DNA of 53,152 nt from Clostridia bacterium (GTDB lineage: Bacteria > Bacillota > Clostridia > TANB77 > CAG-508): positions 1-53,152 of the forward strand of contig JAAWEA010000073.1 in assembly GCA_022794055.1 (NCBI GenBank), in the 5' to 3' direction. The notes under the pieces are model-generated. The model saw nothing but the letters and a program-made list of their open reading frames with translations, was not told where the DNA came from and did not search any database. The position numbers and the translations under genes are program-made. This document shows positions 7,108 to 17,148 of this stretch, one piece after another. Position 1 is the first letter of the stretch; each line of letters opens with the position of its first letter.

Positions 7108-7245
7108 TTATATTAATGAATATATTAATGTTGCTGATACTGATAAAATCATCATTAATGCTAATATTCCAGCCATTATCTTTACAAATACTTGTCCTTT
7201 ATCAAATCTTTTTTGATCTTTATTTTTTATTTTTTCTTTTTTCAT
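7108..7245 (-). CDS. Small single-TM protein (45 aa) upstream of cdaA; missing from ORF track
   Basis: MKKEKIKNKDQKRFDKGQVFVKIMAGILALMMILSVSATLIYSLI*; start at 7245. Confidence 0.55.
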   Translation of the reverse strand: MKKEKIKNKDQKRFDKGQVFVKIMAGILALMMILSVSATLIYSLI

Positions 7246-7348
7246 ATTTTTCAGTCCTTTCTTACAAATAAAACTTTAATACTGTAACAATTATAACACT
7301 ATTTATATAGTTATTTCAATAGAAATTTCCAATATTCAAAAATTCCCA

Positions 7349-8653
7349 TTATTTTATAATTTCTATTACACTACTTAATCTCTTAATTTCTTTATCTTCT
7401 ATAAGTATTATATCTTGTAATTTATCCTCTACTTCTTTTGACTTATCTTGATTATTAGAGTAAATATAAGCTAAAATATCATCTTTTTTTACTTGTTCAG
7501 AAACTTTTTTATTTAATATAATTCCTACTGAATTATCTATATTATCTTCTTTCCTTATTCTTCCAGCTCCTAGGCTACATGCTAATCTTCCAACACTTTC
7601 TGCATTTATCTCTTGAATGTAGCCATTTTTAGTTGATTTTACCTCTCTTATATATTTAGCTTTTTCAAATTTACTAGTATCTTCAATGTATGTTACATCT
7701 CCACTTTGGTTTTGTATCATTTCTTTTAATTTTTTAAGTGCTTTACCATTATAAATATTTTTTAGCATTTTCTCTTTATTTTCTTCTATATTATCCCCTA
7801 ATTTTGCTAGTTTTAGCATATATGCTCCTAATTCCAAAACAACCTCTTTTACATCATTAGGCATATTTCCTTTTAAAAACTCAATTGCTTCTATTACTTC
7901 TAGATTATTTCCAACTGCATATCCTAAAGGCTCATCCATATTAGTTAAAATACATACAGTTTCTTTATTTGCTAACTTTCCTATTTCTATCATCTGTCTT
8001 GCTAATTGTCTTGCTTCTTCTATTTTCTTCATAAATGCACCTTTTCCAACAGTCACATCTAATACTATTTTATCTGCTCCATTTGCTATTTTTTTGCTCA
8101 TTATACTAGAGGAAATTAATGGTAAACTTTCTACACAAGAAATACTATCTCTTAAAGCATATAACTTTTTATCTGCTGGTGCTAAATCCATTGTCTGAGA
8201 AATCATACTAATTCCTATTTTTTCAACATTTTCTAAAAAAGTATTAATATTTATTTCAGTTTGATACCCAGGAATTGATTGCATTTTATCTACTGTTCCT
8301 CCTGTAAATCCAAGTCCTCTTCCTGACATTTTGGCTACAGGAACACCAAGCGATGCAACTAATGGTAATAAACAAATTGACACTTTATCTCCTACTCCTC
8401 CAGTTGAGTGTTTATCTACTATAGTTTTATTTAATTTCGATAAATCTAATATCTCTCCTGAATTTGCCATAGATAAACTTAAATTAGTTGTTTCCTCTTT
8501 TGTCATTCCATTTATAAATATTGCCATTATTAGTGCTGATGCTTGATAGTCTGTAATTTCTTCTTTTATATATCCTTTTATAAAAAACTCTATTTCTTGT
8601 TTAGTTAATTCTTTTTTGTCTCTCTTTTTTTCTATTATTTCTAAAATATTCAT
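7349..8653 (-). CDS. pdp: Pyrimidine-nucleoside phosphorylase
   Basis: KHSTGGVGDKVSICLLPLVASLGVPVAKMSGRGLGFTGGTVDKMQSIPGY signature. Confidence 0.95.
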   Translation of the reverse strand: MNILEIIEKKRDKKELTKQEIEFFIKGYIKEEITDYQASALIMAIFINGMTKEETTNLSLSMANSGEILDLSKLNKTIVDKHSTGGVGDKVSICLLPLVASLGVPVAKMSGRGLGFTGGTVDKMQSIPGYQTEININTFLENVEKIGISMISQTMDLAPADKKLYALRDSISCVESLPLISSSIMSKKIANGADKIVLDVTVGKGAFMKKIEEARQLARQMIEIGKLANKETVCILTNMDEPLGYAVGNNLEVIEAIEFLKGNMPNDVKEVVLELGAYMLKLAKLGDNIEENKEKMLKNIYNGKALKKLKEMIQNQSGDVTYIEDTSKFEKAKYIREVKSTKNGYIQEINAESVGRLACSLGAGRIRKEDNIDNSVGIILNKKVSEQVKKDDILAYIYSNNQDKSKEVEDKLQDIILIEDKEIKRLSSVIEIIK

Positions 8654-8721
8654 CTTTTTGCCTTTCTATTTTTCTTATTTTATGTTATAATTATGTTAAT
8701 ACCATTAAGGAGGAATATTAT

Positions 8722-8802
8722 ATGCGGAATTGGATAAAAAACTTTATTAGAGAACTTCTTCAAGAAATCCTTGAAGAACTTCTGAAAGGTTTACTTTTTT
8801 AA
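8722..8802 (+). CDS. 26-aa amphipathic-helix peptide MRNWIKNFIRELLQEILEELLKGLLF
   Basis: Strong SD (AAGGAGGAATATTAT-ATG), TATAAT-like box about 30 bp upstream, terminator directly downstream. Confidence 0.6.
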   Translation: MRNWIKNFIRELLQEILEELLKGLLF

Positions 8803-8830
8803 CTTTTAACCCCACATATCAATGCGCTGA

Positions 8831-8865
8831 CGCTGCCAGTGCATTTTATATTGACTAATTTTATT
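8831..8865 (+). terminator. Rho-independent terminator after the 26-aa ORF
   Basis: AATGCGCTG-acgctgc-CAGTGCATT (9-bp stem with one G-U), then TTTATATT. Confidence 0.65.
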
Positions 8866-8880
8866 TAATACTTTATTTTT

Positions 8881-9507
8881 TCACACAAAATTTTTAGTAA
8901 AACTCCTTCTATGTATAGGACATAGTCCATATTCTTTAATCGCTTGAATATGTTTTGCTGTTCCATATCCCTTATGTGCAATAAAACCATATTGAGGATA
9001 TACATCATCCCATTCTCTCATTATTCTATCCCTTGTTACTTTTGCTATAATTGAAGCAGCTGCAATAGAATAACATTTGGCATCGCCTTTAATAATTGCC
9101 TCATAAGGCACTCCATCTGTATTAATATGTTGTAATGCATCAATTATAATTAATTCTGGTCTTATATCTAATCCTTTTACAACATTTGTTACCCCTTGTT
9201 TTGTTGCATTTAAAATATTTATTTCATCAATAACATCTTGACCTATAATGGCAACTGAATAGCTTATTGCCTCTTCTAAAATTTTATCATATAGCAATTC
9301 TCTTTTCTTCTCTGAAACTTTTTTCGAATCATTTACTCCTTCTATCATTGAATCTTCTGGCATAATAACTCCTGCAACAACTACTGGTCCTGCTAATGGT
9401 CCTCTTCCTGCTTCATCAATTCCACATATATTTTTAAAACCTTTTTTATATAACTCTTTTTCCATCTGTTTTAAAATTGTTAATCTTTCTAATTCTTTTT
9501 CTTTCAT
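8881..9507 (-). CDS. rnhB: Ribonuclease HII
   Basis: ICGIDEAGRGPLAGPVVVAGVI and SIAAASIIAKVTRDRIM motifs. Confidence 0.96.
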   Translation of the reverse strand: MKEKELERLTILKQMEKELYKKGFKNICGIDEAGRGPLAGPVVVAGVIMPEDSMIEGVNDSKKVSEKKRELLYDKILEEAISYSVAIIGQDVIDEINILNATKQGVTNVVKGLDIRPELIIIDALQHINTDGVPYEAIIKGDAKCYSIAAASIIAKVTRDRIMREWDDVYPQYGFIAHKGYGTAKHIQAIKEYGLCPIHRRSFTKNFV

Positions 9508-9523
9508 TTTTATTGTATTTCCT

Positions 9524-10090
9524 TTATATATTCAAATTTTGTATATCTGTTAATGAATAGTAAATTTTATTTTCTGCTTCAAATCCTTTTGTATTATATA
9601 TTTCTACTTCTATATCTCTTATATTATATTTTACTATATACCATCCATTTTTACTGTCAGATTTTATATTTGATATTCCCATATTATTTATATCTTGTGT
9701 AGATAATTTACAATAAATTTCTAATTCATCTGTACCTTTTTCAACTCCAATATTAAATTCATTAATATTTTCAATTATTTCTCCTTTTAATTGCAATTTG
9801 GCTTGTTGTAATCTTTCTATTTTCTGATTTTCATCTACTATACTATCATAAGATGTTCCTAAATTAAAATTAGCATTTTGAGCTAATTCCTTTGTTTTTA
9901 CTTCAATTAACAGCATATTTGTTTTTATATTTTCTAAATTGGATTCCTCTATCACATTATTCCATGTACCTATTGAAATACCCGCTAATATCAACAATAT
10001 AATTATCATTAAAACTAGTGTAATCATTGTAATACCTTTATCACTTTTCATTTCTTTCTCCTTCATATTTTTTATACTTACACTACTCAT
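9524..10090 (-). CDS. Type IV prepilin-like protein (class III-like N-terminal hydrophobic helix)
   Basis: MKSDKGITMITLVLMIIILLILAGISIGTWNN: prepilin-peptidase-like G|ITMITLVL... segment. Confidence 0.65.
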   Translation of the reverse strand: MSSVSIKNMKEKEMKSDKGITMITLVLMIIILLILAGISIGTWNNVIEESNLENIKTNMLLIEVKTKELAQNANFNLGTSYDSIVDENQKIERLQQAKLQLKGEIIENINEFNIGVEKGTDELEIYCKLSTQDINNMGISNIKSDSKNGWYIVKYNIRDIEVEIYNTKGFEAENKIYYSLTDIQNLNI

Positions 10091-10524
10091 TACAATTTTT
10101 TAATAGCATTTCTTGCAAGTTCATCACAACGATTATTAAATTCATTATCACTATGCCCTTTTACTTTTATAAATTTAACCTCATGTATTTGAGTTAGTTT
10201 ATAAATTTCTTCCCAAATTTCTTTATTCTTTACTGGCTCTTTATTAGCTGTTTTCCAATTATTTTTTTGCCAATTATAAATCCATCCCTGTGTAAATCCA
10301 TTCACTAAATAAGCACTATCACTATATAAATCCACTTCACATGGAAACTTTAATAATTTAAGCCCTTCTAAAGCTGCTGTCAATTCCATAATATTATTTG
10401 TTGTTTCATCTTTTCCTCCTGATATCTCTTTTTTTGTATCTTTATACATTAATATAGCTCCCCATCCACCTGGGCCAGGATTTCCAGAACAAGCACCATC
10501 TGTATATATAATTACTTTTTCCAT
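10090..10524 (-). CDS. rnhA: Ribonuclease HI
   Basis: [47 protein letters not shown]. Confidence 0.96.
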   Translation of the reverse strand: MEKVIIYTDGACSGNPGPGGWGAILMYKDTKKEISGGKDETTNNIMELTAALEGLKLLKFPCEVDLYSDSAYLVNGFTQGWIYNWQKNNWKTANKEPVKNKEIWEEIYKLTQIHEVKFIKVKGHSDNEFNNRCDELARNAIKKL

Positions 10525-10585
10525 AGTATTCCTTTCTTGTTTTTATATTTTACTTATTATATCATATAATAAAAATTTTTTAATA

Positions 10586-11785
10586 CTAAACTTCTATGTT
10601 TTCTAAATCTATTTCACCATTCATTAGTTTTGGTAGTAAAATATCTCGTAATTGTTCTAATTTCTCATTTTCCTTTATATTAAATATTATTATATCTAGC
10701 AATACATTGTAACTTCCTTTATCTTCTACCTTAATTATTGGAACAGTAATATTAGATAACTCACCTAAGCTCAAATTTGGCTGTACAGCGTGAACTTTAC
10801 GTTCATTAACTTTTTCTTGAAAATATTTAGATTTTGTATAAAAGTATAAATAACCTAAATCCTTATTATCTTTTAACCTAATAAATGCAACTGCTTGATT
10901 TGTATTAGAATTATCTAATCTTTTGGTTATAACAGCACTTTTTCCAAGTGTTCCTGCAATAGAAACAAGTAAATCTTTTTCTTTTAAAATAGATCTTTTA
11001 AGTTTTCCTGTGTGAATATTATTTGGAATTTTCTCTAATTTATTTCCAGTTACTCCAAAACTGTCAAAATCGGTAACTTTGATAAAGTTTACAACAGAAT
11101 CTTCGTCACTTTCTAATATATCCTTTTTTGTAGGAGTTGTACCTTTTGAAATTGTCGTTGATAGACTGCCAATATTAACTAATTCAGAAACAATATAATC
11201 TCTATTTATAAGACTAATTCCAATCCCTAACAAATTATCATTTATCTGATTATTTAATTTTATTTTTTGTTCTATGTTATCTAATATTTTTGTTATTTTA
11301 TCTTGAATTTTTTTATTTGGCAAAACAATTTTCAGTTTCTTTAATATTGAGATTGGTAATTGTGGTTGCGCACTTCCTGTTTTCATTTTCATTATTTGTT
11401 TTTGTATTTTAGGAGATTTTAAATACCAATATATATATTTATTATTAATATTTATAAAATTATTATTTCTTATTATTACCATACCAGAATTTATTCTTAT
11501 ATTATCATATTTGATATCATTTGAATAAAATCCAACATTTCCAACTGTTCCTCTAGTTGTCAATACAATATCATATTTTTTTAGCTTACCTTTTCTTAAT
11601 ATTTCATCTTTTTGTTTACTTATAAACATATTTTCATTAAATTCAAACCCTTTACTAGTAACATTTTTTGCATTTAAAAATAAACAATACTTTTCTTTTT
11701 TGAAATCATCTCCATTTGGATAATTTTTCCCTCTATCTCCATCAATAATTTCTATATCCATATTTTCTAATGCCATTTCTTCCAT
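10586..11785 (-). CDS. hsdS: Type I restriction-modification specificity subunit (orphan within window)
   Basis: Two TRD halves with conserved helices (KITKILDNIEQKIKLNNQINDNL; NEKLEQLRDILLPKLMNGEIDLENIEV). Confidence 0.88.
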   Translation of the reverse strand: MEEMALENMDIEIIDGDRGKNYPNGDDFKKEKYCLFLNAKNVTSKGFEFNENMFISKQKDEILRKGKLKKYDIVLTTRGTVGNVGFYSNDIKYDNIRINSGMVIIRNNNFININNKYIYWYLKSPKIQKQIMKMKTGSAQPQLPISILKKLKIVLPNKKIQDKITKILDNIEQKIKLNNQINDNLLGIGISLINRDYIVSELVNIGSLSTTISKGTTPTKKDILESDEDSVVNFIKVTDFDSFGVTGNKLEKIPNNIHTGKLKRSILKEKDLLVSIAGTLGKSAVITKRLDNSNTNQAVAFIRLKDNKDLGYLYFYTKSKYFQEKVNERKVHAVQPNLSLGELSNITVPIIKVEDKGSYNVLLDIIIFNIKENEKLEQLRDILLPKLMNGEIDLENIEV

Positions 11786-11862
11786 AATTGCTCCTTAATT
11801 TTTGTAATTTTATCATATTTTATCATAATAGTTCCTTTATCTCAATAAAATTATTGTTTAAC

Positions 11863-11891
11863 TTTCACATTTTTTTCACAAAATTTTCACA
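11863..11891 (+). promoter_or_regulatory. Three TTTCACA direct repeats, exact 11-bp period, upstream of htrA
   Basis: TTTCACA at 11863, 11874 and 11885. Confidence 0.6.
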
Positions 11892-11989
11892 TATCCCTTG
11901 TATTATAATATTAATTTGAGTTATCATATAATAAGAATTTTATATAAGGCAATAATAAAAATATTATGTCTTAAGAAAGGAATGTGTAA

Positions 11990-13234
11990 ATGGAAGAAAA
12001 TAATTCAAAATTTAAAGCTATTTCATCAAGTGGAGTAAAAAATTATAATAATACGAAAAAGAATTCATCTGGATTTGGAAAAACTTTTCTAATACCATTT
12101 GTAAGTGGTGCTTTAGGATGTGCGATTGTAATAGGAACATGTTTTGGAATCCCATCTATAAAAAACAAATTAATTGGAAATTATACAAATTCTCAGATTA
12201 GTACTAGTAATAATACTTCTACTAACTCAAATGGCTATGTACAAGAAATAAATCTAACTAATTATTCAGATACTGCTGTATATGCTGCTAATAAAATTCT
12301 ACCATCTATTGTAGGAATTAATATTGAATATACTATAAATACTACTTCATTTTTTGGAAGAGGTGGCACATCAACAGCTTCTGCTTCAGGTTCTGGAATA
12401 ATTATAAGTGAAGATGGCTACATTTTAACAAATAATCATGTTGTTTCATCAAATAATTCTGATTCTAATTCATATTATCAAATTTCAGAAGCAACAAAAG
12501 TGTCAGTTACATTATTTAATGATGATAAAGAATACGAAGCAACTATTGTAGGTCAAGATCAACAAACTGATTTAGCTGTTATTAAAATTGAAAAAACAGG
12601 TCTAACTAAAGCTGAATTTGCAGATTCTGATAGTGTAAAAGTTGGTGAATTTGCAATGGCTGTTGGAAATCCTGTTAATATGACAAGTACAGTAACAACA
12701 GGCATTGTAAGTGCTGTTAATAGAAAAATTACAGACTCTGATGGACAAACTTATAAATGTATTCAAACTGATGCTGCTATAAACTCTGGTAATAGTGGTG
12801 GAGCATTAGTAAATAGTGAAGGAAAAGTAATTGGAATTAATACCTTAAAATTATCTGGAACTGGAATTGAAGGTATAGGTTTTGCAATTCCAATTAATTC
12901 TACTACTGATATTACTTCACAATTAATTCAATATAGTAAAGTAAAAAGACCTTATATTGGAATTTCTGGTATTGATTTAGATGAAGATACTGCTAAAAGA
13001 TATAATTTAGTAGTTGGAATATATATTAAATCTGTTGAAGATTTCTCTGCTGCTGAAAAAAGTGGTCTAAAAGCTGGTGATGTTATTATAGAAGCAGAAG
13101 GTACACCTATTACTTCAATGGATAAATTAAATGAATTTAAAAACTCACATAAAATTGGTGATGAATTAAAAATAAAAATAAATCGTGATGGTAAAGAAAA
13201 AGAAATTACAATTATATTAGGTGAACAACCTTAA
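11990..13234 (+). CDS. htrA: HtrA/DegP-like trypsin-type serine protease with PDZ domain
   Basis: TM N-terminus, ILTNNHVV, TDLAVIKI, TDAAINSGNSGGALVN, C-terminal PDZ. Confidence 0.95.
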   Translation: MEENNSKFKAISSSGVKNYNNTKKNSSGFGKTFLIPFVSGALGCAIVIGTCFGIPSIKNKLIGNYTNSQISTSNNTSTNSNGYVQEINLTNYSDTAVYAANKILPSIVGINIEYTINTTSFFGRGGTSTASASGSGIIISEDGYILTNNHVVSSNNSDSNSYYQISEATKVSVTLFNDDKEYEATIVGQDQQTDLAVIKIEKTGLTKAEFADSDSVKVGEFAMAVGNPVNMTSTVTTGIVSAVNRKITDSDGQTYKCIQTDAAINSGNSGGALVNSEGKVIGINTLKLSGTGIEGIGFAIPINSTTDITSQLIQYSKVKRPYIGISGIDLDEDTAKRYNLVVGIYIKSVEDFSAAEKSGLKAGDVIIEAEGTPITSMDKLNEFKNSHKIGDELKIKINRDGKEKEITIILGEQP

Positions 13235-13345
13235 TTAATATACTTTTCACTATTTGTTCACACAATGGACAAAATTGATTATTATAATACAAATAGTCAG
13301 ATGAAAACTGACTTAAAAAGAAAAACATCCCCTTTTATTTTCGAT

Positions 13346-13379
13346 AAGAAACTAACTTTTCAAGTTAGTTTCTTTTTTG
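13346..13379 (+). terminator. Terminator after htrA
   Basis: AAGAAACTAACTT/AAGTTAGTTTCTT perfect 13-bp stem + T tract. Confidence 0.85.
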
Positions 13380-13420
13380 TTATATAATACAAATTAAGTT
13401 TTCCTTATAACGCAAAAAAG

Positions 13421-13440
13421 GACTTAGTTTCAGTCCTATT
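13421..13440 (-). terminator. Terminator for the 13464 gene
   Basis: Minus strand AGGACTGAAACTAAGTCCTTTTTTG. Confidence 0.55.
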
Positions 13441-13463
13441 TGCTGCCCTATTTTTTGTTTTCA

Positions 13464-13865
13464 TCAAACCATTGCCATCTTAAAAACTATTTTTTTTGCA
13501 ATTTTCTTTGGCTTCACAAAGCTATTTCTAAAGTATTTTACCCAGTCATTAGAAATTACACCATAAGACGCTTGATATACTGTCCAGCTGTTAGCTCCTA
13601 CTGTTATTACAAGTTCATTTTTTATTTTTCTTGTTATGGTAGCATCACAATTATTGGTTTTTTCGAGAATTTCTACCTCTTCCTTGGTTAACTGGTAGTA
13701 CATGCTATTCATAACCTCTCTGTCTATCTTAATATCCACTGGCTTATCTAGTGGAAAGATTTTCCGGTAGATAGAAGCTTTTAGCCTTACAATAGCTCTG
13801 TTTATTTCATATCCTATATAGAATATAGCTACTAAAATTACTATTAAAATTATTTTTTCTTTCAT
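13464..13865 (-). CDS. Hypothetical protein with N-terminal TM
   Basis: Start at internal ATG (MKEKIILIVILVAIFYIGYEINRAIV...) with ggaggaag SD. Confidence 0.6.
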   Translation of the reverse strand: MKEKIILIVILVAIFYIGYEINRAIVRLKASIYRKIFPLDKPVDIKIDREVMNSMYYQLTKEEVEILEKTNNCDATITRKIKNELVITVGANSWTVYQASYGVISNDWVKYFRNSFVKPKKIAKKIVFKMAMV

Positions 13866-14062
13866 TTTTCTTCCTCCTGTGTCTTGTCTTCTTTCAGCAC
13901 CTAGGGCAAAATGCAATTTGATATTTTAATTATACCATATTTTACATAATATAGCAACCCCAAAAAACTCATTTTAAAAAGCAAAAACAATTTGACTATT
14001 TATATATTTTGAGTTATTATATATAATACGTAAATAAATATAGAAATGAGGAATTATAAAGT

Positions 14063-16426
14063 ATGATATGTTCAGAATGTAAGAAAAATCCCGCAATACT
14101 TTTTTATGAAAAAATAGAAAATAACAAAAATAAAATGGAAGGTCTATGCTATGACTGTGCCAAAAAAAGAGGAATTAATGCTACAGATGTATTAGCAAAA
14201 CAACAAGAAGCTTTAACAAAAGACAAAATAAATTTAACAGACATGAATAAACAACTAGAATCACTCTTTAAAGACTTTGCTGAAAACTTAGATATGAATC
14301 AAATAGGTAATATTGAAGGAGCTATTACTTTTGGTAACTTAGATGATGATGAAAACGATGATTATGATGAGGAAAAACCAAAAGTTGCCGGAGCTGCAAT
14401 CCCTTTAGGTTCAATATTTTCTAACATGTTTTCACAAAATAAACAAATAAAAAACGAAACACAAGATTCAAATAAAAAAACTGTAAAAGTTGAAAAGAAA
14501 AAAGAAAATAAAAATAAAAAGAAAAAATACTTAGATACTTATGGTACTAATTTAACAAACAAAGCTAAAAATAATCAATTAGATATGATTATTGGAAGAG
14601 AAAAAGAAATTCAAAGAATGATTCAAATTTTAAATAGACGTTCTAAAAATAATCCATGTTTAATTGGTGAACCTGGTGTTGGTAAAACTGCTATTGCTCA
14701 AGGTTTGGCAATTAAAATTGCAAATCAAAATGTACCAGCAAAACTTTTAAATAAAGAAGTTTATCTTTTAGATATGACAGCAGTAATTGCAGGTACACAA
14801 TTTAGAGGACAATTTGAATCTAGAATGAAAGGTATTATTGATGAATGTATTGAATGTGGTAATATTATTTTAGTAATTGACGAAATTCATAACATTATTG
14901 GTGCAGGTGATGGTGAACACTCTATGAATGCAGCAAATATATTAAAACCAGCATTATCAAATGGAGAAATTCAATTAATTGGAACAACAACTTTGAAAGA
15001 ATATAGAAAATATATAGAAAAAGATTCTGCATTAGAGAGAAGATTTCAACAAGTTTTAGTGGAAGAACCAAATATTGAAGATTCAATTGGAATTTTAGAT
15101 GGAATTAAAAAATATTATGAAGAATATCACAAAGTAAAAATCTCAACAGATGTTATTCGCCAAACTGTAATTATGTCAGAAAAATATATACATGACAGAT
15201 TTTTGCCAGATAAAGCAATTGATATTTTAGATGAAGCATGTTCTAGAATTAATTTAGAAAACAAAGATTTATTTAAGTTAGAAATGTTAAAAAAAGATTT
15301 AGCAGAAGTACAATCTCAAAAAGAAGAAGTAGCACAAGCAGACACAACAGAAGATTATCAAAAAGCTGCAGATTTAAAAACTCGTGAATGTCAAATCATC
15401 GAAGAAATTAATAAACTAAGTAAGAAAACAAAACTTAAAAACATTACAATTCAAGATATTGCAACAGTTATAGAAAGCTGGACTAAAATTCCTGTCAAAA
15501 AAATAACAGAAGCAGAAACTAAAAAATTATTAAATCTTGAAACAAACCTTCATAAAAGAATAATTGGACAAGAAGAAGCAGTTAATGGTGTATCAAGAGC
15601 AATTAGAAGAAATAGAGCAGGACTTCAAAATGAAAAAAGACCACCATCTTTTATTTTTGTTGGTCCAACAGGTGTTGGTAAAACAGAACTTGCAAAGTCT
15701 CTTTCTTATGAAATGTTCGGTTCTGAAGATTCTATTATAAGAATAGATATGTCTGAATACATGGAAAGTCATTCTACTTCAAAATTAATAGGTGCACCTC
15801 CAGGATATGTAGGTTATGATGATGCTGGACAATTAACAGAAAAAGTTAGAAGAAAGCCTTACTCTATTATTTTATTAGATGAAATTGAAAAAGCTCATCC
15901 AGATGTATTTAATATTTTGTTACAAGTATTAGATGATGGAAAACTTACCGATTCTCAAGGAAATACTGTAAGTTTTGCAAACACAATTATTATTATGACA
16001 TCAAATGCAGGTTCTAATTTAAATAATAATTCAATAGGATTTGGAAAACAAACAGTTGATAAATCAAAAATAGAAGATAGTTTAAAAGATATATTTAGAC
16101 CCGAATTTTTAAATCGTATTGATGAAATTATTGTATTTAATTCTTTACAACAAGAAGAATTATTGCAAATTGTTGACTTAATGTTAAAAGATACTATTAA
16201 AGCATTAAAACAAAAAGATATCTCTCTTAATATTACAGATAAAGCAAAGCAATTTATTTTAGAAAAAGGCACTAATATAAAATTTGGTGCTAGACCTTTA
16301 AGAAGAGCAATTCAAAGATACATCGAAGATGAAATTTCTGAAAAAATATTACGTAGTGAGATTATAGATGGTCAAACCATCAAAGTAAATTTAGTAGAAA
16401 ATGGATTAGTTTTTGAAGTAGTTTAA
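14063..16426 (+). CDS. clpE: ClpE-type AAA+ unfoldase (N-terminal zinc finger, two AAA modules, UVR motif)
   Basis: MICSECKKN...CYDCAKKRG zinc finger; GEPGVGKTAIAQGLA; GPTGVGKTELAKSL; DYQKAADLKTRECQIIEEI. Confidence 0.88.
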   Translation: MICSECKKNPAILFYEKIENNKNKMEGLCYDCAKKRGINATDVLAKQQEALTKDKINLTDMNKQLESLFKDFAENLDMNQIGNIEGAITFGNLDDDENDDYDEEKPKVAGAAIPLGSIFSNMFSQNKQIKNETQDSNKKTVKVEKKKENKNKKKKYLDTYGTNLTNKAKNNQLDMIIGREKEIQRMIQILNRRSKNNPCLIGEPGVGKTAIAQGLAIKIANQNVPAKLLNKEVYLLDMTAVIAGTQFRGQFESRMKGIIDECIECGNIILVIDEIHNIIGAGDGEHSMNAANILKPALSNGEIQLIGTTTLKEYRKYIEKDSALERRFQQVLVEEPNIEDSIGILDGIKKYYEEYHKVKISTDVIRQTVIMSEKYIHDRFLPDKAIDILDEACSRINLENKDLFKLEMLKKDLAEVQSQKEEVAQADTTEDYQKAADLKTRECQIIEEINKLSKKTKLKNITIQDIATVIESWTKIPVKKITEAETKKLLNLETNLHKRIIGQEEAVNGVSRAIRRNRAGLQNEKRPPSFIFVGPTGVGKTELAKSLSYEMFGSEDSIIRIDMSEYMESHSTSKLIGAPPGYVGYDDAGQLTEKVRRKPYSIILLDEIEKAHPDVFNILLQVLDDGKLTDSQGNTVSFANTIIIMTSNAGSNLNNNSIGFGKQTVDKSKIEDSLKDIFRPEFLNRIDEIIVFNSLQQEELLQIVDLMLKDTIKALKQKDISLNITDKAKQFILEKGTNIKFGARPLRRAIQRYIEDEISEKILRSEIIDGQTIKVNLVENGLVFEVV

Positions 16427-16450
16427 AAAGCAATCTTATGGGGTGAAAAA

Positions 16451-17059
16451 ATGTTAAAACAAATACCAAATATTTTAACTATAATAAGATTTTTATTAAT
16501 ACCATTTATTGTAATATCTATTTTTCAAGGAGATTATATCTCTGGAATAATACTTTTTACAATATCTGGTGCAACTGATGTTTTAGATGGTTTTATTGCA
16601 AGAAAATTCAATTTAATTTCAAATTTTGGAAAATTAATGGATCCTCTTGCTGATAAATTAACACAAATTGCTGTTCTTACTTCTATTACTCTAGTTCATA
16701 TTATTCCAGTTTGGATTTTAGTAATTGTTGTATTAAAAGAATTAATTATGGTAATGGGAGCTTCCTTCCTTTATGGAAAAGATGTTGTTGTTTATAGTAA
16801 GTGGTATGGTAAATTGGCAACTATCTTATTTTACCTAGCAATTGTTATTTCATTAATTACAATTCAATTAAATATTACTGGTTTATTATATTATATTGAT
16901 TTAGTTATTTATTGTATTGCATTAATTGCTACTTTATTTTCTTTAATAATGTATGTAAAATGTTTATATCAAGGCGGTTTTATAAATAAAGATGATTTAA
17001 ACAAGGAAACTCAAAAAGTACTTGTTAAAAATAAATGGGAAAAACGTGAAGAAAACTAA
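16451..17059 (+). CDS. pgsA: CDP-diacylglycerol--glycerol-3-phosphate 3-phosphatidyltransferase
   Basis: SGATDVLDGFIARKFNLISNFGKLMDPLADKL CDP-alcohol phosphatidyltransferase motif. Confidence 0.93.
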   Translation: MLKQIPNILTIIRFLLIPFIVISIFQGDYISGIILFTISGATDVLDGFIARKFNLISNFGKLMDPLADKLTQIAVLTSITLVHIIPVWILVIVVLKELIMVMGASFLYGKDVVVYSKWYGKLATILFYLAIVISLITIQLNITGLLYYIDLVIYCIALIATLFSLIMYVKCLYQGGFINKDDLNKETQKVLVKNKWEKREEN

Positions 17060-17075
17060 TCTTCACGTTTTTTAT
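17041..17075 (+). terminator. Terminator overlapping the pgsA stop
   Basis: AAAACGTGAAGA-aaactaa-TCTTCACGTTTT + T run. Confidence 0.85.
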
Positions 17076-17148
17076 TGTATTAGGAAAAGGGCAGAGCTAT
17101 TCTCTGACCTTTTTATTTTTATAACTTTTATATCAACTTTTCACATTT

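Noticed and set aside
14063-14200. Apparent novel fusion of an McsA-like zinc finger to a Clp ATPase
   Set aside because: An N-terminal zinc finger plus UVR motif is the known ClpE architecture.
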